Below, piece after piece: positions 43,862 through 55,726 of a stretch of 64,000 bases of DNA. Below the pieces are notes generated by a model. The model made no database searches and was not told the origin of the DNA. It saw only the letters and a program-made list of their open reading frames with translations. The translations under genes were made by a program, and so were the position numbers. How positions within the stretch are numbered: the stretch's first letter is position 1; each line of letters opens with the position of its first letter. This stretch comes from Salinicola halimionae (GTDB lineage Bacteria > Pseudomonadota > Gammaproteobacteria > Pseudomonadales > Halomonadaceae): NCBI RefSeq assembly GCF_003206065.1, contig NZ_PZJQ01000005.1, positions 774,761 through 838,760 of the forward strand, read 5' to 3'.

Positions 43862-44701
43862 TTACTGGGTCGCTGGCCCACCCCACACTTCCAGATGGTT
43901 ACGCCGAGCACGAGATTTTTCCTCGTCGCTCAGGCTCCAGTCGCCGCCATAGATCGCTTCTTCCCAGGCGCCGTAGGCCGGGTTGGGCAACAGGATATAG
44001 CGACTGCCGAAAGCGTCGGCCTGAGCGCCGACAGCGGATCGTCGCGCTGCGGCGGTCTCGCGATCAAAGCCGGCGGAGAAGTCTCCCAGATTGTCCCCCA
44101 TCAGCAGTAAGACCCAGTGCGACTGCGACACGCGCTGACGTCGTGGTGTCTTGTCGCTGGCATCGGTACGCGGCAGGAAATGCTCACTGTCGGCATCGGG
44201 AAATCCGACCTGGCGCAGGTTGCGCAGCGTCGCGTCTGACTCGTTCTCGCGTCGGTTAGTGACGTAGAAGACCTCGACCCCGCGGGATGCGGCGTAGTCC
44301 AGAAATGCCTTGGCGCCGGGCATCGGTACCGCGCTGGCCTTTTCCACCCACTGGTGCCAGCTGTCGCTGGCGTAGTTCTCGCCGCTGGCAATCAACCACG
44401 CCTCGTAGGCCGAATTATCGAGAACGGTCTCGTCGACATCGACGATGATCGCTGGCGGGCGCTGTTGGCCGTTGCCGGGTGCGGAGAGCGCGCGATCCAG
44501 ATTCATCCGGGCGAGATTGAAGGCCTGGTGGCTGAGTGCGGCGTACTCTCCCGAAGATTGCATCCACACCGTCGCCATCACCAATTCGTCGGAAAGAGAA
44601 ACTGGCGGGTTGGAGGATTGTGCAGGCTGCTGAGCACAGGCAGTGAGGCCGCCTGCCAGTGCCAGCGAGAGAAGGGATAACGATAGCGATGAACGTGGCA
44701 T
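43862..44701 (-). CDS. 5'-nucleotidase/acid phosphatase lipoprotein, e(P4) family
   Basis: A 279-residue class C acid phosphatase of the HAD superfamily. The signal sequence ends in a lipobox (GGLTAC), so it should be a lipoprotein. The HAD nucleophile motif is IIVDVDETVLDNSAYEAWL at about 88; FYVTNRR is motif II, and LLMGDNLGDFSAGFD motif IV. In Haemophilus the relative processes NAD/NADP for uptake. Whether it does so here is unknown. Confidence 0.92.
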   Translation of the reverse strand: MPRSSLSLSLLSLALAGGLTACAQQPAQSSNPPVSLSDELVMATVWMQSSGEYAALSHQAFNLARMNLDRALSAPGNGQQRPPAIIVDVDETVLDNSAYEAWLIASGENYASDSWHQWVEKASAVPMPGAKAFLDYAASRGVEVFYVTNRRENESDATLRNLRQVGFPDADSEHFLPRTDASDKTPRRQRVSQSHWVLLLMGDNLGDFSAGFDRETAAARRSAVGAQADAFGSRYILLPNPAYGAWEEAIYGGDWSLSDEEKSRARRNHLEVWGGPATQ

Positions 44702-44716
44702 GGCCGGTTTCCTGGT

Positions 44717-44800
44717 CGATTATTGTCCGTCGAGTGCCGATTATTGTCCGTCGAGTGTCGGTTGTTGCCTGCCGAAGATCGGTTGTTGTCTGTCGATGAG
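44717..44800. repeat. four tandem copies of a 21-bp unit
   Basis: Consensus CGATTATTGTCCGTCGAGTGC; two near-identical copies followed by two more diverged. It lies in the gap upstream of the phosphatase gene and of tsaC. A minus-strand open frame through it encodes a repetitive Ser-Thr-Asp-Asn-Asn-Arg peptide, not supported as a gene. Confidence 0.85.
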
Positions 44801-44988
44801 GGGATTCGACTGATCAATATGGCCGGCGAGCCATGTGTTCGCCACTCCTGGATACGAAAGCCGGATTCGAGGCGAGGTGCGACGTTGAGGCACGGTCGGG
44901 CGGGATGCCGACATGTTAGAATTATCCTCAAGTTCAGCGCCCTGTTTTGATGCAGGTCCCGCGGGAGAGAGACCAGGATGAGGCAAGG

Positions 44989-47371
<2,383 letters not shown>

Positions 47372-47390
47372 TGGCGGTCGTGAAATCTCG

Positions 47391-47435
47391 AGACCCACTG
47401 TCGAGTCGGCTGACGACTGAAACGATAGTGGGTCT
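47391..47435. terminator. terminator between aroE and the M48 peptidase gene
   Basis: AGACCCACT and AGTGGGTCT enclose an inner stem (AGTCG/CGACT). The 3' arm continues into TTT on the plus strand, and the complement into AAA, so it could serve both convergent genes. Confidence 0.7.
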
Positions 47436-47465
47436 TTGCGTTGGATCATCTGACTCCGGCTGGTC

Positions 47466-48317
47466 TCAGGCCTTGCAGTTGGGCCGCTTGCCATCGGCCT
47501 TGGCCTGCTCATAGCGCGGCTCGGCTTCGCTGAGCCGGTCATGCAGGGCTTCCATGCGCTGGGCATTACTGGGGTGGGTCGACATCCAGGCAGGCTGTTC
47601 GCCCTGGCTGCTGGCCGACATGTTCTGCCACAGCTGAATACTCGAGCTGGGGTCGAAGCCGGCGTCGGCCATCAGATCCAGCCCGACCAGATCCGCTTCT
47701 GACTCCTGCTTGCGCGAGAACGGCAGGATCACGCCATACTGCGCGCCAGCGCCCAACAAGCCCATGACCTGCTCGCCGCCAGCGCCCTGCAGGCCGGCAA
47801 CCGTCTGTAGTATCGACAACCCGCTCTGCGTCGCGGCCTGCGTCGAGACGCGCTCGTTGGCATGGTGCGCCAGCACGTGACCGACTTCGTGGCCGATGAC
47901 AGCGGCCAGTTGGTCCTGATTGGTCGCGACGTTGAGCAGCCCGGTGTTGACGCCGATATAGCCACCCGGCAAGGCGAAGGCGTTGGCGGTGTCGTCCTTG
48001 AATACCTTGACTTCCCAATCGGAGATGCCGGCACTGGCGGGAACAGCCGCAGTAATCGCCTTGGCGACGCACTGCACGTAGGTGGCCTGCGCGCCGCTCA
48101 CCGTGGGCAGCTCCTGTTCATACTGGGAGAAGCTCTGCTTACCCATCTGGGAAAGCTCGTCATCGGAGTAGAACGCCAGCTGATTGCGGCCCATCGGCGA
48201 GGTGCTGCAGGCACTCAGCAGCGCGGCGATGCCCAGAGCACCGATCAGCCGCGCGGAGGGTCTTTTCGACGCGAGGGTCGATGCAAGAGGCGATGCGAAG
48301 GTCTTCGAATCTTCCAT
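47466..48317 (-). CDS. M48-family metalloprotease lipoprotein
   Basis: A 283-residue protein with a lipobox (LLSAC) at about 33-37 and the zinc-protease motif VIGHEVGHVLAHHANE near 140; RKQESEADLVGLDLM provides the third ligand. It is close in size to LoiP/YcaL outer-membrane-associated peptidases rather than to BepA, which has TPR repeats. Substrates are presumably misfolded envelope proteins. Confidence 0.9.
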   Translation of the reverse strand: MEDSKTFASPLASTLASKRPSARLIGALGIAALLSACSTSPMGRNQLAFYSDDELSQMGKQSFSQYEQELPTVSGAQATYVQCVAKAITAAVPASAGISDWEVKVFKDDTANAFALPGGYIGVNTGLLNVATNQDQLAAVIGHEVGHVLAHHANERVSTQAATQSGLSILQTVAGLQGAGGEQVMGLLGAGAQYGVILPFSRKQESEADLVGLDLMADAGFDPSSSIQLWQNMSASSQGEQPAWMSTHPSNAQRMEALHDRLSEAEPRYEQAKADGKRPNCKA

Positions 48318-48463
48318 GAGGGCTCCGAGGGTTCCAGCGTTATCTGCCGCCGCGGCGATATGCCGAGGCGAATTATCGATCCGCTCAAGATACCCGGCTT
48401 GGCGGGCCGGTCAACCCGAGGTTTCACGCCGTGCCGCCGTATATCACTCGTCGCCTTGCTCGA

Positions 48464-49048
48464 TCAGCTGCCGACATCGAGGGTCAGCGTCGGCGCGGTG
48501 ACGATACCGCTGAGCGCAGCCGGCAACGTCGGCGTCAACGACAGCTGGCTGCCCGCCGGGAGCTCTCCCGTAGCGCTGAGTCGTCGCGCCAGCGAGAGTA
48601 GCGACGAGACGCGTTCGGCCTTCGAGGTCATGTCGTCGAGTCCGGCCGGTTCGAGGGCGACGGGTAGCGTCACGGTGGTTGGCTCGCCGCCTTGCAGCTG
48701 GATGGACTCGTCGACCTCGCCGGCGATAGGCTCGGCGCCGGGAACCTGTAGCTGCCAATCGAAGCCCTGGAGTTCGAGCGAGGGCGCGTTCACCGGCAGC
48801 ATCATCGACAACGGGAGGTCGATATTCACCGGCAAGCCGGCCAGTGCCAGCCCGGAACTCAGCAGCGAGAGCTCGTCGATGCCTTCCAGGCCGGGCGAAA
48901 AGTGATAGTTGCCGATCCGCACGTTTTCCACGCCCATCGATGAAAGGGCGATTCGTCCCAGCATGAGGCCGACCTGCGGCAGTGCCAGACAGCCGCCCAG
49001 CAGGGCCACCAACATCAGTGCAATGAACGGACGGGAACGAGATGGCAT
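48464..49048 (-). CDS. hypothetical lipoprotein
   Basis: A 194-residue protein with a signal sequence ending in a lipobox (LLGGC). The mature part is rich in strand-forming, hydrophobic residues and has VENVRIGNYHFSPGL and paired SLELQGFDWQLQV blocks, suggesting a beta-sandwich as in LEA-like lipoproteins, but I cannot name a family. It is 147 bases from the M48 gene, on the same strand. Confidence 0.65.
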   Translation of the reverse strand: MPSRSRPFIALMLVALLGGCLALPQVGLMLGRIALSSMGVENVRIGNYHFSPGLEGIDELSLLSSGLALAGLPVNIDLPLSMMLPVNAPSLELQGFDWQLQVPGAEPIAGEVDESIQLQGGEPTTVTLPVALEPAGLDDMTSKAERVSSLLSLARRLSATGELPAGSQLSLTPTLPAALSGIVTAPTLTLDVGS

Positions 49049-49289
49049 CGGTTTTCCTGGCAAGCACAGCAATAACGTCGTGAAAGACGACTCGCACCGG
49101 GGGGCGGGGAATCATCGTTGCCTACGGTGCGTGACTGGACCCGTGGATTCAACCGGCACAAGATACGCGGTTTCTGGCATTCTGCAATTGTCTGTCATCA
49201 CGGTCGTTATCGCCGAGTCATGGCGCTGTCAGCACGCTGTTGTCCAGCCATTATCCGTTTGCCCGGCGAGTTTATAAGGAGAGTCGAAA

Positions 49290-50162
49290 ATGTATGGGGA
49301 TCTCGCGCTACGTGTGAGTCGCTTGCTGGATCGTGTCGAAAGCTGGCTGCCAGAGCAGCCGCCAGCCGTGGACTGGAGCCGTGATGTCGCGGCGCTGTGG
49401 CAATCTCATCCCCTGGGTGGACAGCTGGTGGCGGTATCGCCGCGCGACGGCGTGCAGCTCGATGATCTGATCGGCGTCGAGCGGCAGAAGCACGCCCTGT
49501 TGGAGAATACCCGAGCCTTTCTCAAAGGGTATCCTGCCAACCATGCTCTGCTTTGGGGCGCTCGTGGCAGCGGCAAGTCGTCGATGGTCCGTGCCCTGCT
49601 CAATACCCTGTCGAGTGAAGGACTGCGTCTGATTCAGGTCGACCGTCACGATCTGGTGGCATTGCCCATCCTGGTGCAGCGTCTGCGTGACCGGTCGGAA
49701 CGTTTCGTCGTCTACTGTGACGATCTCTCTTTCGAAGGCAGCGACGACGCCTACAAGGCCTTGAAAAGCGTACTCGATGGCACATTGACCGGCCCGCCGG
49801 ATAACGTGCTGCTTTACGCCACGTCGAACCGTCGCCATTTATTGCCGGAATCCATGGCCGACAACCAGGAAACGCATCTGGTCGACGGTGAACTGCATCA
49901 TGGCGATGCGGTGGAGGAAAAGATTTCACTATCGGATCGGTTTGGGCTGTGGCTCGCTTTCCACCCGTTCAGCCAGCAGGCCTATCTCGAGACCTGCCAG
50001 CATTGGGTCGTTCATCTGGGAGGCCAGACCGCCTGGACCGAGGCGGCCCGCGCCGAAGCCGTTCGCTACGCCACGTTGCGAGGCGTTCGCAGTGGTCGCG
50101 CCGCGTGGCAATTCGCCTGTCAGTGGGTCGGTTCGCAATCTATTCAACGCTCCAACGTGTAG
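49290..50162 (+). CDS. DUF815 P-loop ATPase
   Basis: A 290-residue AAA-like ATPase. Walker A is LLWGARGSGKSSMVRALLN at about residue 90, Walker B VVYCDDLSFEG at about 145, with the LIGVERQKHALLENT box before them, all typical of DUF815. The role of this family is unknown. The next gene, a histidine kinase, begins 72 bases later on the same strand, so they may be co-expressed. Confidence 0.88.
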   Translation: MYGDLALRVSRLLDRVESWLPEQPPAVDWSRDVAALWQSHPLGGQLVAVSPRDGVQLDDLIGVERQKHALLENTRAFLKGYPANHALLWGARGSGKSSMVRALLNTLSSEGLRLIQVDRHDLVALPILVQRLRDRSERFVVYCDDLSFEGSDDAYKALKSVLDGTLTGPPDNVLLYATSNRRHLLPESMADNQETHLVDGELHHGDAVEEKISLSDRFGLWLAFHPFSQQAYLETCQHWVVHLGGQTAWTEAARAEAVRYATLRGVRSGRAAWQFACQWVGSQSIQRSNV

Positions 50163-50234
50163 GTAAATGGTTTACCCTCATTAAAAAGTATGAGTCCTTC
50201 TGCTCATGCTGACTCGTCATGAGGGTACGGACTG

Positions 50235-53200
50235 GTGAAACTCTCTCGCTTACCGATCTGGTTGATTCTGCTGGGCAGCACCTTGCTGACGCTGTTCTTT
50301 GGCTGGATGTTATTCCAGGCGTTGCACAATGATCGTGAGGCTTTCGTGCGCGATCTGCATTTTCAGTCACAAGAGCAGGGGATCACGGTCAGCGCCTCCC
50401 GCGCTGGACTCGAGCGACGTGTTCGACTTTTGGCAACGACACTAGTTGCGGACCCCGTCGTCCGTGGCCTCATGTTGCAAGCCTCCAATCCGAACCCGCC
50501 GGAGAAACTCCAGGCTATTCGAGCTCGACTGCGCGACGCCCTCTCGCCCTATTGGGAATCGCTACAAGACGGCAATGCACTGGAGCTTAATCTCTTTCGT
50601 CTGATCGACAGTGAGGCCAACCCTTTCCTGAGTTTCGAGTCCGTGGGTGCTGGCCCGACAACCTACGGGGATAGCGATTACTTACTGCGCCAGAGTTTGA
50701 TGACACGGAAGCCAGTCCAAGGTATCGAGTTCGACGGCCTGCGAGCTTCCACGGCAGGTATCGCGCCGATATTTGGTCCGGAGGATGAAAAGAACGATAC
50801 GCTCGTCGGGTTATTGGAAGTCGAATTTGCCGTCGTGCCAAACGTCGGCAAGCTTTCCGAGCAGTTGGACAGTGGTGTCGCGATCCTTTCTCGGCAGAAG
50901 GGCGAGCAGCAGGGCGCGTCGTCATGGCGGGTAGCCGAAAGCTCACGGACACTGATCGGCGGCTGGCTTTCACAGCAAAAGACACCTGACGCCCTTGAAC
51001 AACCCGATTGGACCGTGGTGAAGGGAAGCGGCGGGCGCGGATACCTGTTGACGCTGGTGCCTCTGAGTCCATCCGGCGATGAGACGATGCTGACGGTAGC
51101 CGCGATAGCCGTCTGGAAGGACATTACCGCGCTGCTTGAGCACCGTGACGCATTGGTTATCAATACTTGGTTACGCTGGGGTGTGGCTTGGCTGATCGCA
51201 GAGGCATGCCTATTGCTGCTGCTATGGGGTACGCGTCGGGCGACCCGTCACGCAATGCTGGAGAGCCATCGGCGCTTGAACAATCAGAAGGAGGCGCTGC
51301 AAACGCTCAATGATATCGCTGCGCTGCAGCAGACGTCCTTTCTCGAACTCGTCGACCACGCATTGGAAGCCGGTTGTCGCTTCCTCGGCATGCCCTTCGG
51401 TATCGTCAGCCATATCGAGGACGGGATTTATCATGTCGAGTCGGCCCATTCGCCTGGCGGTATCCTGAAACGGGGCCAGACATTCGATGTGCGAGAGACG
51501 TTTTGCGAGTTTACGCTTCAGGCCGATGATGTCGTGGCGTTCGCCAATGCTGACGAGGCCGGCCACGGTGAGCATCCCTGTCGTGTCGTGCATGAATTCA
51601 AGGGATATGTAGGTGCGCCAATCTGGGTGAACGGACAGCGTTATGGCACGCTCGGTTTCAGCAGCGACACCGTGCGGGAACGTTCTTTCGACGAAGCCGA
51701 ACAGGAGTTCGTGAGGCTGATGGCCCGATGGGTGGGGGCCACGCTGTCTCGCTGGAAAGAAATCGAAGCACGGGAGGAGTTGAGCCAACGCTTGAGCAAG
51801 ATCGCCTCGCAGACCCCCGGCCTGATCTATCAGTATCGTCAGGGTCCCGACGGCCGCCCCTCGTTTCCGTATGCCAGTGACGCGATCAAGACGTTCTATG
51901 GGATCACGCCCGAGGAGGCCGCCGAGGATGCTTCTCAAGTCTTCGAGCGAGTACATGAAGATGATGCAGAGCGTCTGGCGATTTCCGTCAACGAGTCGGC
52001 GCGTAATTTGACTCCATGGAATTGCGAGTACCGGGTGAGACAGGACAATGGAGAGTTTATCTGGCTCGCGGGGCAATCGATTCCGGAACGAGAAGCCGAT
52101 GGCGGGACGATATGGCACGGATTTCTGCATGACGTGACTGCGCGCAAGCGTGACGAACGTCTGAAAAGCGAGTTCATTTCGACCGTTAGTCATGAGTTGC
52201 GTACACCATTGACCTCCATTTCCGGTGCGCTGGGATTGATCCAGGGCGGAGCGCTGGGCGTACCGCCGGACACCATGCGCGGCATGCTGGCCACGGCGCA
52301 TAACAATTCTCAGCGTCTGATCATGTTGATCAACGATCTGCTCGACATGGAGAAGCTGGTCGCCGGCAAGATGGCATTCCAGATGCAGGAACAACGGCTG
52401 ATGCCATTGATCGACCAGGCCATCGAATCCAATCAGGCCTATGCCGATCAGTTTCAGGCTCGCTACGTGGTGACCGAGCGAATGGATCGCGTGGGCGTCA
52501 ACGTCGATGCGATGCGTCTCCAGCAGGTGATGAGTAATCTGCTGTCCAACGCCGCCAAGTTCACGCCGCCGAACACGCAGGTCGAGATTCGCGTCGAACC
52601 CATCGCCGATCGAGTTCGCGTCAGCGTCATCGATAACGGACCCGGGATCCCGGCCGAGTTTCATGATCGTATTTTCCAGAAGTTCTCTCAGGCCGACGCC
52701 TCGACCACGCGAAAGCAGGGTGGTACCGGTCTGGGGCTGGCCATCACGCGGGAACTCGTCGAGCGCATGCGGGGCTCGATCAACTTCTTCTCCGAGGCAG
52801 GGCAGGGCGCGTGCTTCTTCTTCGAACTGCCTTGCATCGAACTACCCGAGGATCTGGAGGAGATCGCTTCGCCCGCCCCTGTGGCCCTGACCGGCGCGCC
52901 GGTCGAGTCGGTGGCGGATGGGTCCCGACTATTGATCGTGGAGGACGATCACGATACGGCGGTGCTGCTGGCGACACTGGTCAGGCACTGGGGGTATGAA
53001 GCCGAAATCGCGCATAGCATGGGCGATGCCTTGCGTTGGCTGGAGCGCCGCAGCTTCGATGCCATTACGCTCGATTTGATGCTACCGGACGGTAATGGTT
53101 TGACATTACTGCGCCAGCTGCGCGAACAGCCACAGACCCGTGAGCTGCCGGTGCTGGTGGTTTCTGCCAAGGCGGAGGAAGGGCAGCTCGAGATCGGCGG

Positions 53201-53702
53201 TCGATTGGACGCCGTAGATTGGCTGGCCAAACCCTTCGACGAGAAACGCTTGGCCGGAGCGCTGCACAGCTCGTTGAGTCTGAGACCGGAGCGTGCACGC
53301 ATCCTGCATGTCGAAAGTGATGCCAAATTGTCCCAGCGTATTGCAGCGCAGATTGCGCCGAGCATGACGCTTGACGTCGCGCGGTCGCTGCAGGAGGCAC
53401 GCTACCTGCTCGATAGCTATGATTATGGCCTGATATCGTTGGATCTTACTGCTTCCTATGGGCCCGGCTGGGAAGTCATTCCCATGTTGAGCCAATTGGC
53501 CAGGCAGCCGGCTGTGATCATGCTGTCCGAGGAGGCTCTGGCGCCGACGCTACTGGGGCGTGTAGAAACCGCAATCGCCAAGCCCGGACTTTCTGCCGAG
53601 GCTTTGATGGGGGCGTTCGATCGCCAGCTTCGCGGCTCGAAAACGTTATCGTCCGCTGATCAACGAGACGATCGGCAAGGCGATAAAGAGGAAAACGACT
53701 GA
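50235..53702 (+). CDS. membrane hybrid histidine kinase with sensor, GAF, PAS, and receiver domains
   Basis: A 1155-residue hybrid kinase. Two membrane segments (about residues 8-28 and 310-330) enclose a periplasmic sensor. Then come a GAF domain (about 370-500), a PAS domain (about 520-635), HisKA with the phospho-acceptor His653 in STVSHELRTPLTS, an HATPase with NLLSNAAKF, DNGPGIP and GTGLGLAI, and a receiver with Asp947 in LDLMLPDGNG. A second, weaker receiver-like domain follows (about 1020-1130). The start is GTG. It is followed two bases later by a stand-alone receiver gene, so it likely feeds a phosphorelay. Confidence 0.93.
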   Translation: MKLSRLPIWLILLGSTLLTLFFGWMLFQALHNDREAFVRDLHFQSQEQGITVSASRAGLERRVRLLATTLVADPVVRGLMLQASNPNPPEKLQAIRARLRDALSPYWESLQDGNALELNLFRLIDSEANPFLSFESVGAGPTTYGDSDYLLRQSLMTRKPVQGIEFDGLRASTAGIAPIFGPEDEKNDTLVGLLEVEFAVVPNVGKLSEQLDSGVAILSRQKGEQQGASSWRVAESSRTLIGGWLSQQKTPDALEQPDWTVVKGSGGRGYLLTLVPLSPSGDETMLTVAAIAVWKDITALLEHRDALVINTWLRWGVAWLIAEACLLLLLWGTRRATRHAMLESHRRLNNQKEALQTLNDIAALQQTSFLELVDHALEAGCRFLGMPFGIVSHIEDGIYHVESAHSPGGILKRGQTFDVRETFCEFTLQADDVVAFANADEAGHGEHPCRVVHEFKGYVGAPIWVNGQRYGTLGFSSDTVRERSFDEAEQEFVRLMARWVGATLSRWKEIEAREELSQRLSKIASQTPGLIYQYRQGPDGRPSFPYASDAIKTFYGITPEEAAEDASQVFERVHEDDAERLAISVNESARNLTPWNCEYRVRQDNGEFIWLAGQSIPEREADGGTIWHGFLHDVTARKRDERLKSEFISTVSHELRTPLTSISGALGLIQGGALGVPPDTMRGMLATAHNNSQRLIMLINDLLDMEKLVAGKMAFQMQEQRLMPLIDQAIESNQAYADQFQARYVVTERMDRVGVNVDAMRLQQVMSNLLSNAAKFTPPNTQVEIRVEPIADRVRVSVIDNGPGIPAEFHDRIFQKFSQADASTTRKQGGTGLGLAITRELVERMRGSINFFSEAGQGACFFFELPCIELPEDLEEIASPAPVALTGAPVESVADGSRLLIVEDDHDTAVLLATLVRHWGYEAEIAHSMGDALRWLERRSFDAITLDLMLPDGNGLTLLRQLREQPQTRELPVLVVSAKAEEGQLEIGGRLDAVDWLAKPFDEKRLAGALHSSLSLRPERARILHVESDAKLSQRIAAQIAPSMTLDVARSLQEARYLLDSYDYGLISLDLTASYGPGWEVIPMLSQLARQPAVIMLSEEALAPTLLGRVETAIAKPGLSAEALMGAFDRQLRGSKTLSSADQRDDRQGDKEEND

Positions 53703-53703
53703 T

Positions 53704-54090
53704 ATGAAACCCCTTCAACGTATTTTGCACGTCGAGGACGACATCTCGATTCAGGAAGTGGCCAAGGTCGCGCTCGAGATCGTCGGCGGCTTCGAAGTCA
53801 CGAGCTGTGACGATGGCCAGTCGGCGATCTCGAGAGCCGCCGAATGGCAACCGGACCTGATTCTGCTCGATGTGATGATGCCCGGCATCGATGGCCCTAC
53901 GACCCTGGTCAGACTGCGAGAGCAGGCGTCGACCCAGGGCATTCCCGTGATCTTCATGACCGCCAAGGTTCAGCCCAGCGAGCTCGAGCACTATCGTGCC
54001 CTTGGCGCTCTGGATGTGGTGGTCAAACCTTTCGACCCAATGACGCTGGCAGAGCAGCTGCGCACGATCTGGGAGCGCTCGAATGGCTGA
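53704..54090 (+). CDS. single-domain response regulator (CheY-like)
   Basis: A 128-residue receiver with no output domain. It has the acidic pair VEDD near residue 10, the phosphorylated Asp in LILLDVMMPGIDG, the Thr in FMTAK and the Lys in VVKPFDP, so it should be phosphorylatable. It lies between the hybrid kinase and the Hpt-GGDEF gene, overlapping the latter by eight bases, so it is probably the relay intermediate. Confidence 0.93.
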   Translation: MKPLQRILHVEDDISIQEVAKVALEIVGGFEVTSCDDGQSAISRAAEWQPDLILLDVMMPGIDGPTTLVRLREQASTQGIPVIFMTAKVQPSELEHYRALGALDVVVKPFDPMTLAEQLRTIWERSNG

Positions 54091-55711
54091 TATCGACGTT
54101 CAGGCCCGGCTGGCCGCGCTGCGTGAGCAGTATGGCCTTCGTCTGAGCAACGACTTGCAGACGCTGATGTCGCAGTCCCGGGAGGTGAGTACGCGGCAAA
54201 GCGCTGTCGATTTCGAGTCTCTCGACGTGTTACGTCAGGGTCTGCACCGTATCGCCGGTTCAGCGGGCAGCTTCGGCTACGCCGCATTGAGCCGCGATGC
54301 GCGCGAGCTGGAGATCGGGCTGCAGGCAGCCATCGAAGGAGCCAACCCGCCAACGCCCTCCATGTTGACGGCGCTCCATGATCGTCTACAGGCTTGTTAT
54401 CGTGCACTGGAGAGCCCAAAGCTTTCGGAAGTCGGTGAGCCGCAGGGCAGTTATCATCTGGCCAGCGGTGATCGTGCGATACGTGTCGCGGTGCTGGCGG
54501 ACGGTGATACCGAAACGCTGATCCAGTCCCTGAGCGGCTTCGGGTACGAGTGTCGGCAACTGACGGATATCCTCGGCCCCCATCGAGGCGGGACCACGTG
54601 GCATCCGGATATCGCCATCGTCGATACCGCCAAGGTTGCCGACGAGGTCTGGAAGCCTGCGGTGGAGGAAGTGCCTCAGGCGGCATTGATCATGCTGAGT
54701 GCCGAGAGCGGCTTCGAGCCACGGTTGAAGGCGGTCCGTCATGGCGCCATGGGATTCTTCGTTCATCCGGTGGATGTGCCCTCGCTGGAGCATCGTCTGC
54801 GCCATCTAGTCAACCTGCCGCAACAGGACCCCTACCGGGTGTTGATCGTCGACGACGATGTCGAGCTGGCCGAGCATTTTAGGTTGACCCTGAAGATGTC
54901 CGGCATCGAGTCCCGAGTGATCAACGATCCTCACGATGTCCTGCAGGGCCTGCGGGAATTCATCCCCGATCTGGTGCTGATCGATATCAATATGCCGGGC
55001 TGCTCTGGCCCGGAACTGGCGCGGATCATCCGTTTCGATGACGATTGGCTCAAGATTCCGCTGATCTATCTGTCGGCGGAGTCGGATGCCCACCTTCAGG
55101 CGCAGGCGCTGGCGCAGGCGGGGGATGATTTCCTGGTCAAGCCGATCTCCGACGTGGGCCTGGTCGCCGCCGTTACCGCGCGGGCGCAGCGATCCCGTCA
55201 GTTGAGTCTGGCGCTGGCTCGCGACGGCCTCACCGGGTTGATCAAGCACCCGGCGATCAAGGAGCTGATCGAGCTCGAGATGGCCCGCGGTCAGCGCACC
55301 GATACCGCGGCTTGCGTCGTGATGATCGATATCGATCGTTTCAAGTCGATCAACGACACCTACGGCCATGGCACCGGCGACTATGTCATCCGGCTGCTGG
55401 CCAACCTGCTGCGCCAGCGGCTGCGGCGAGTCGATCACGTCGGTCGATATGGCGGGGAAGAGTTTGTTGCCGTGCTACCGTCTTGCTCGCTGGAGAACGC
55501 CCGCGAGGCCATCGAGCGCATTCGCGTCAGCTTTTCGGAGCTCGAGTGCGTGGCGGCGACGGAGACCTTTCACGCCACTTTCAGCGCCGGGGTGTCGAGC
55601 ACTCATCAATGGCCGAATGCCGAGACGCTACTGGAGGCCGCCGATAGGGCGATGTACGAGGCCAAACAGGGCGGGCGCGACCAGACGCGGATCGCCGTTC
55701 CGCCCAGCTGA
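54083..55711 (+). CDS. Hpt-REC-REC-GGDEF diguanylate cyclase
   Basis: A 542-residue protein with an unusual order: an Hpt domain with His55 (LHRIAGSAGSFG), a pseudo-receiver (about 130-250) where the conserved Lys is replaced by His (FFVHPVD), a complete receiver (about 250-365) with LVLIDINMPG and LVKPIS, and a GGDEF domain with the active GGEEF in RYGGEEFVAVLP. An RRVD sequence before it fits the RxxD inhibitory site. It should make c-di-GMP in response to the upstream kinase. Its start overlaps the regulator gene by eight bases. Confidence 0.94.
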   Translation: MADIDVQARLAALREQYGLRLSNDLQTLMSQSREVSTRQSAVDFESLDVLRQGLHRIAGSAGSFGYAALSRDARELEIGLQAAIEGANPPTPSMLTALHDRLQACYRALESPKLSEVGEPQGSYHLASGDRAIRVAVLADGDTETLIQSLSGFGYECRQLTDILGPHRGGTTWHPDIAIVDTAKVADEVWKPAVEEVPQAALIMLSAESGFEPRLKAVRHGAMGFFVHPVDVPSLEHRLRHLVNLPQQDPYRVLIVDDDVELAEHFRLTLKMSGIESRVINDPHDVLQGLREFIPDLVLIDINMPGCSGPELARIIRFDDDWLKIPLIYLSAESDAHLQAQALAQAGDDFLVKPISDVGLVAAVTARAQRSRQLSLALARDGLTGLIKHPAIKELIELEMARGQRTDTAACVVMIDIDRFKSINDTYGHGTGDYVIRLLANLLRQRLRRVDHVGRYGGEEFVAVLPSCSLENAREAIERIRVSFSELECVAATETFHATFSAGVSSTHQWPNAETLLEAADRAMYEAKQGGRDQTRIAVPPS

Positions 55712-55726
55712 GTTGCGAGTTTCGGC

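Noticed and set aside
51222-52664. 480-codon minus-strand open frame inside the histidine kinase gene
   Set aside because: Shadow of the kinase coding strand; no recognisable domain and rich in His, Gln, Asp and Arg as usual for antisense frames.
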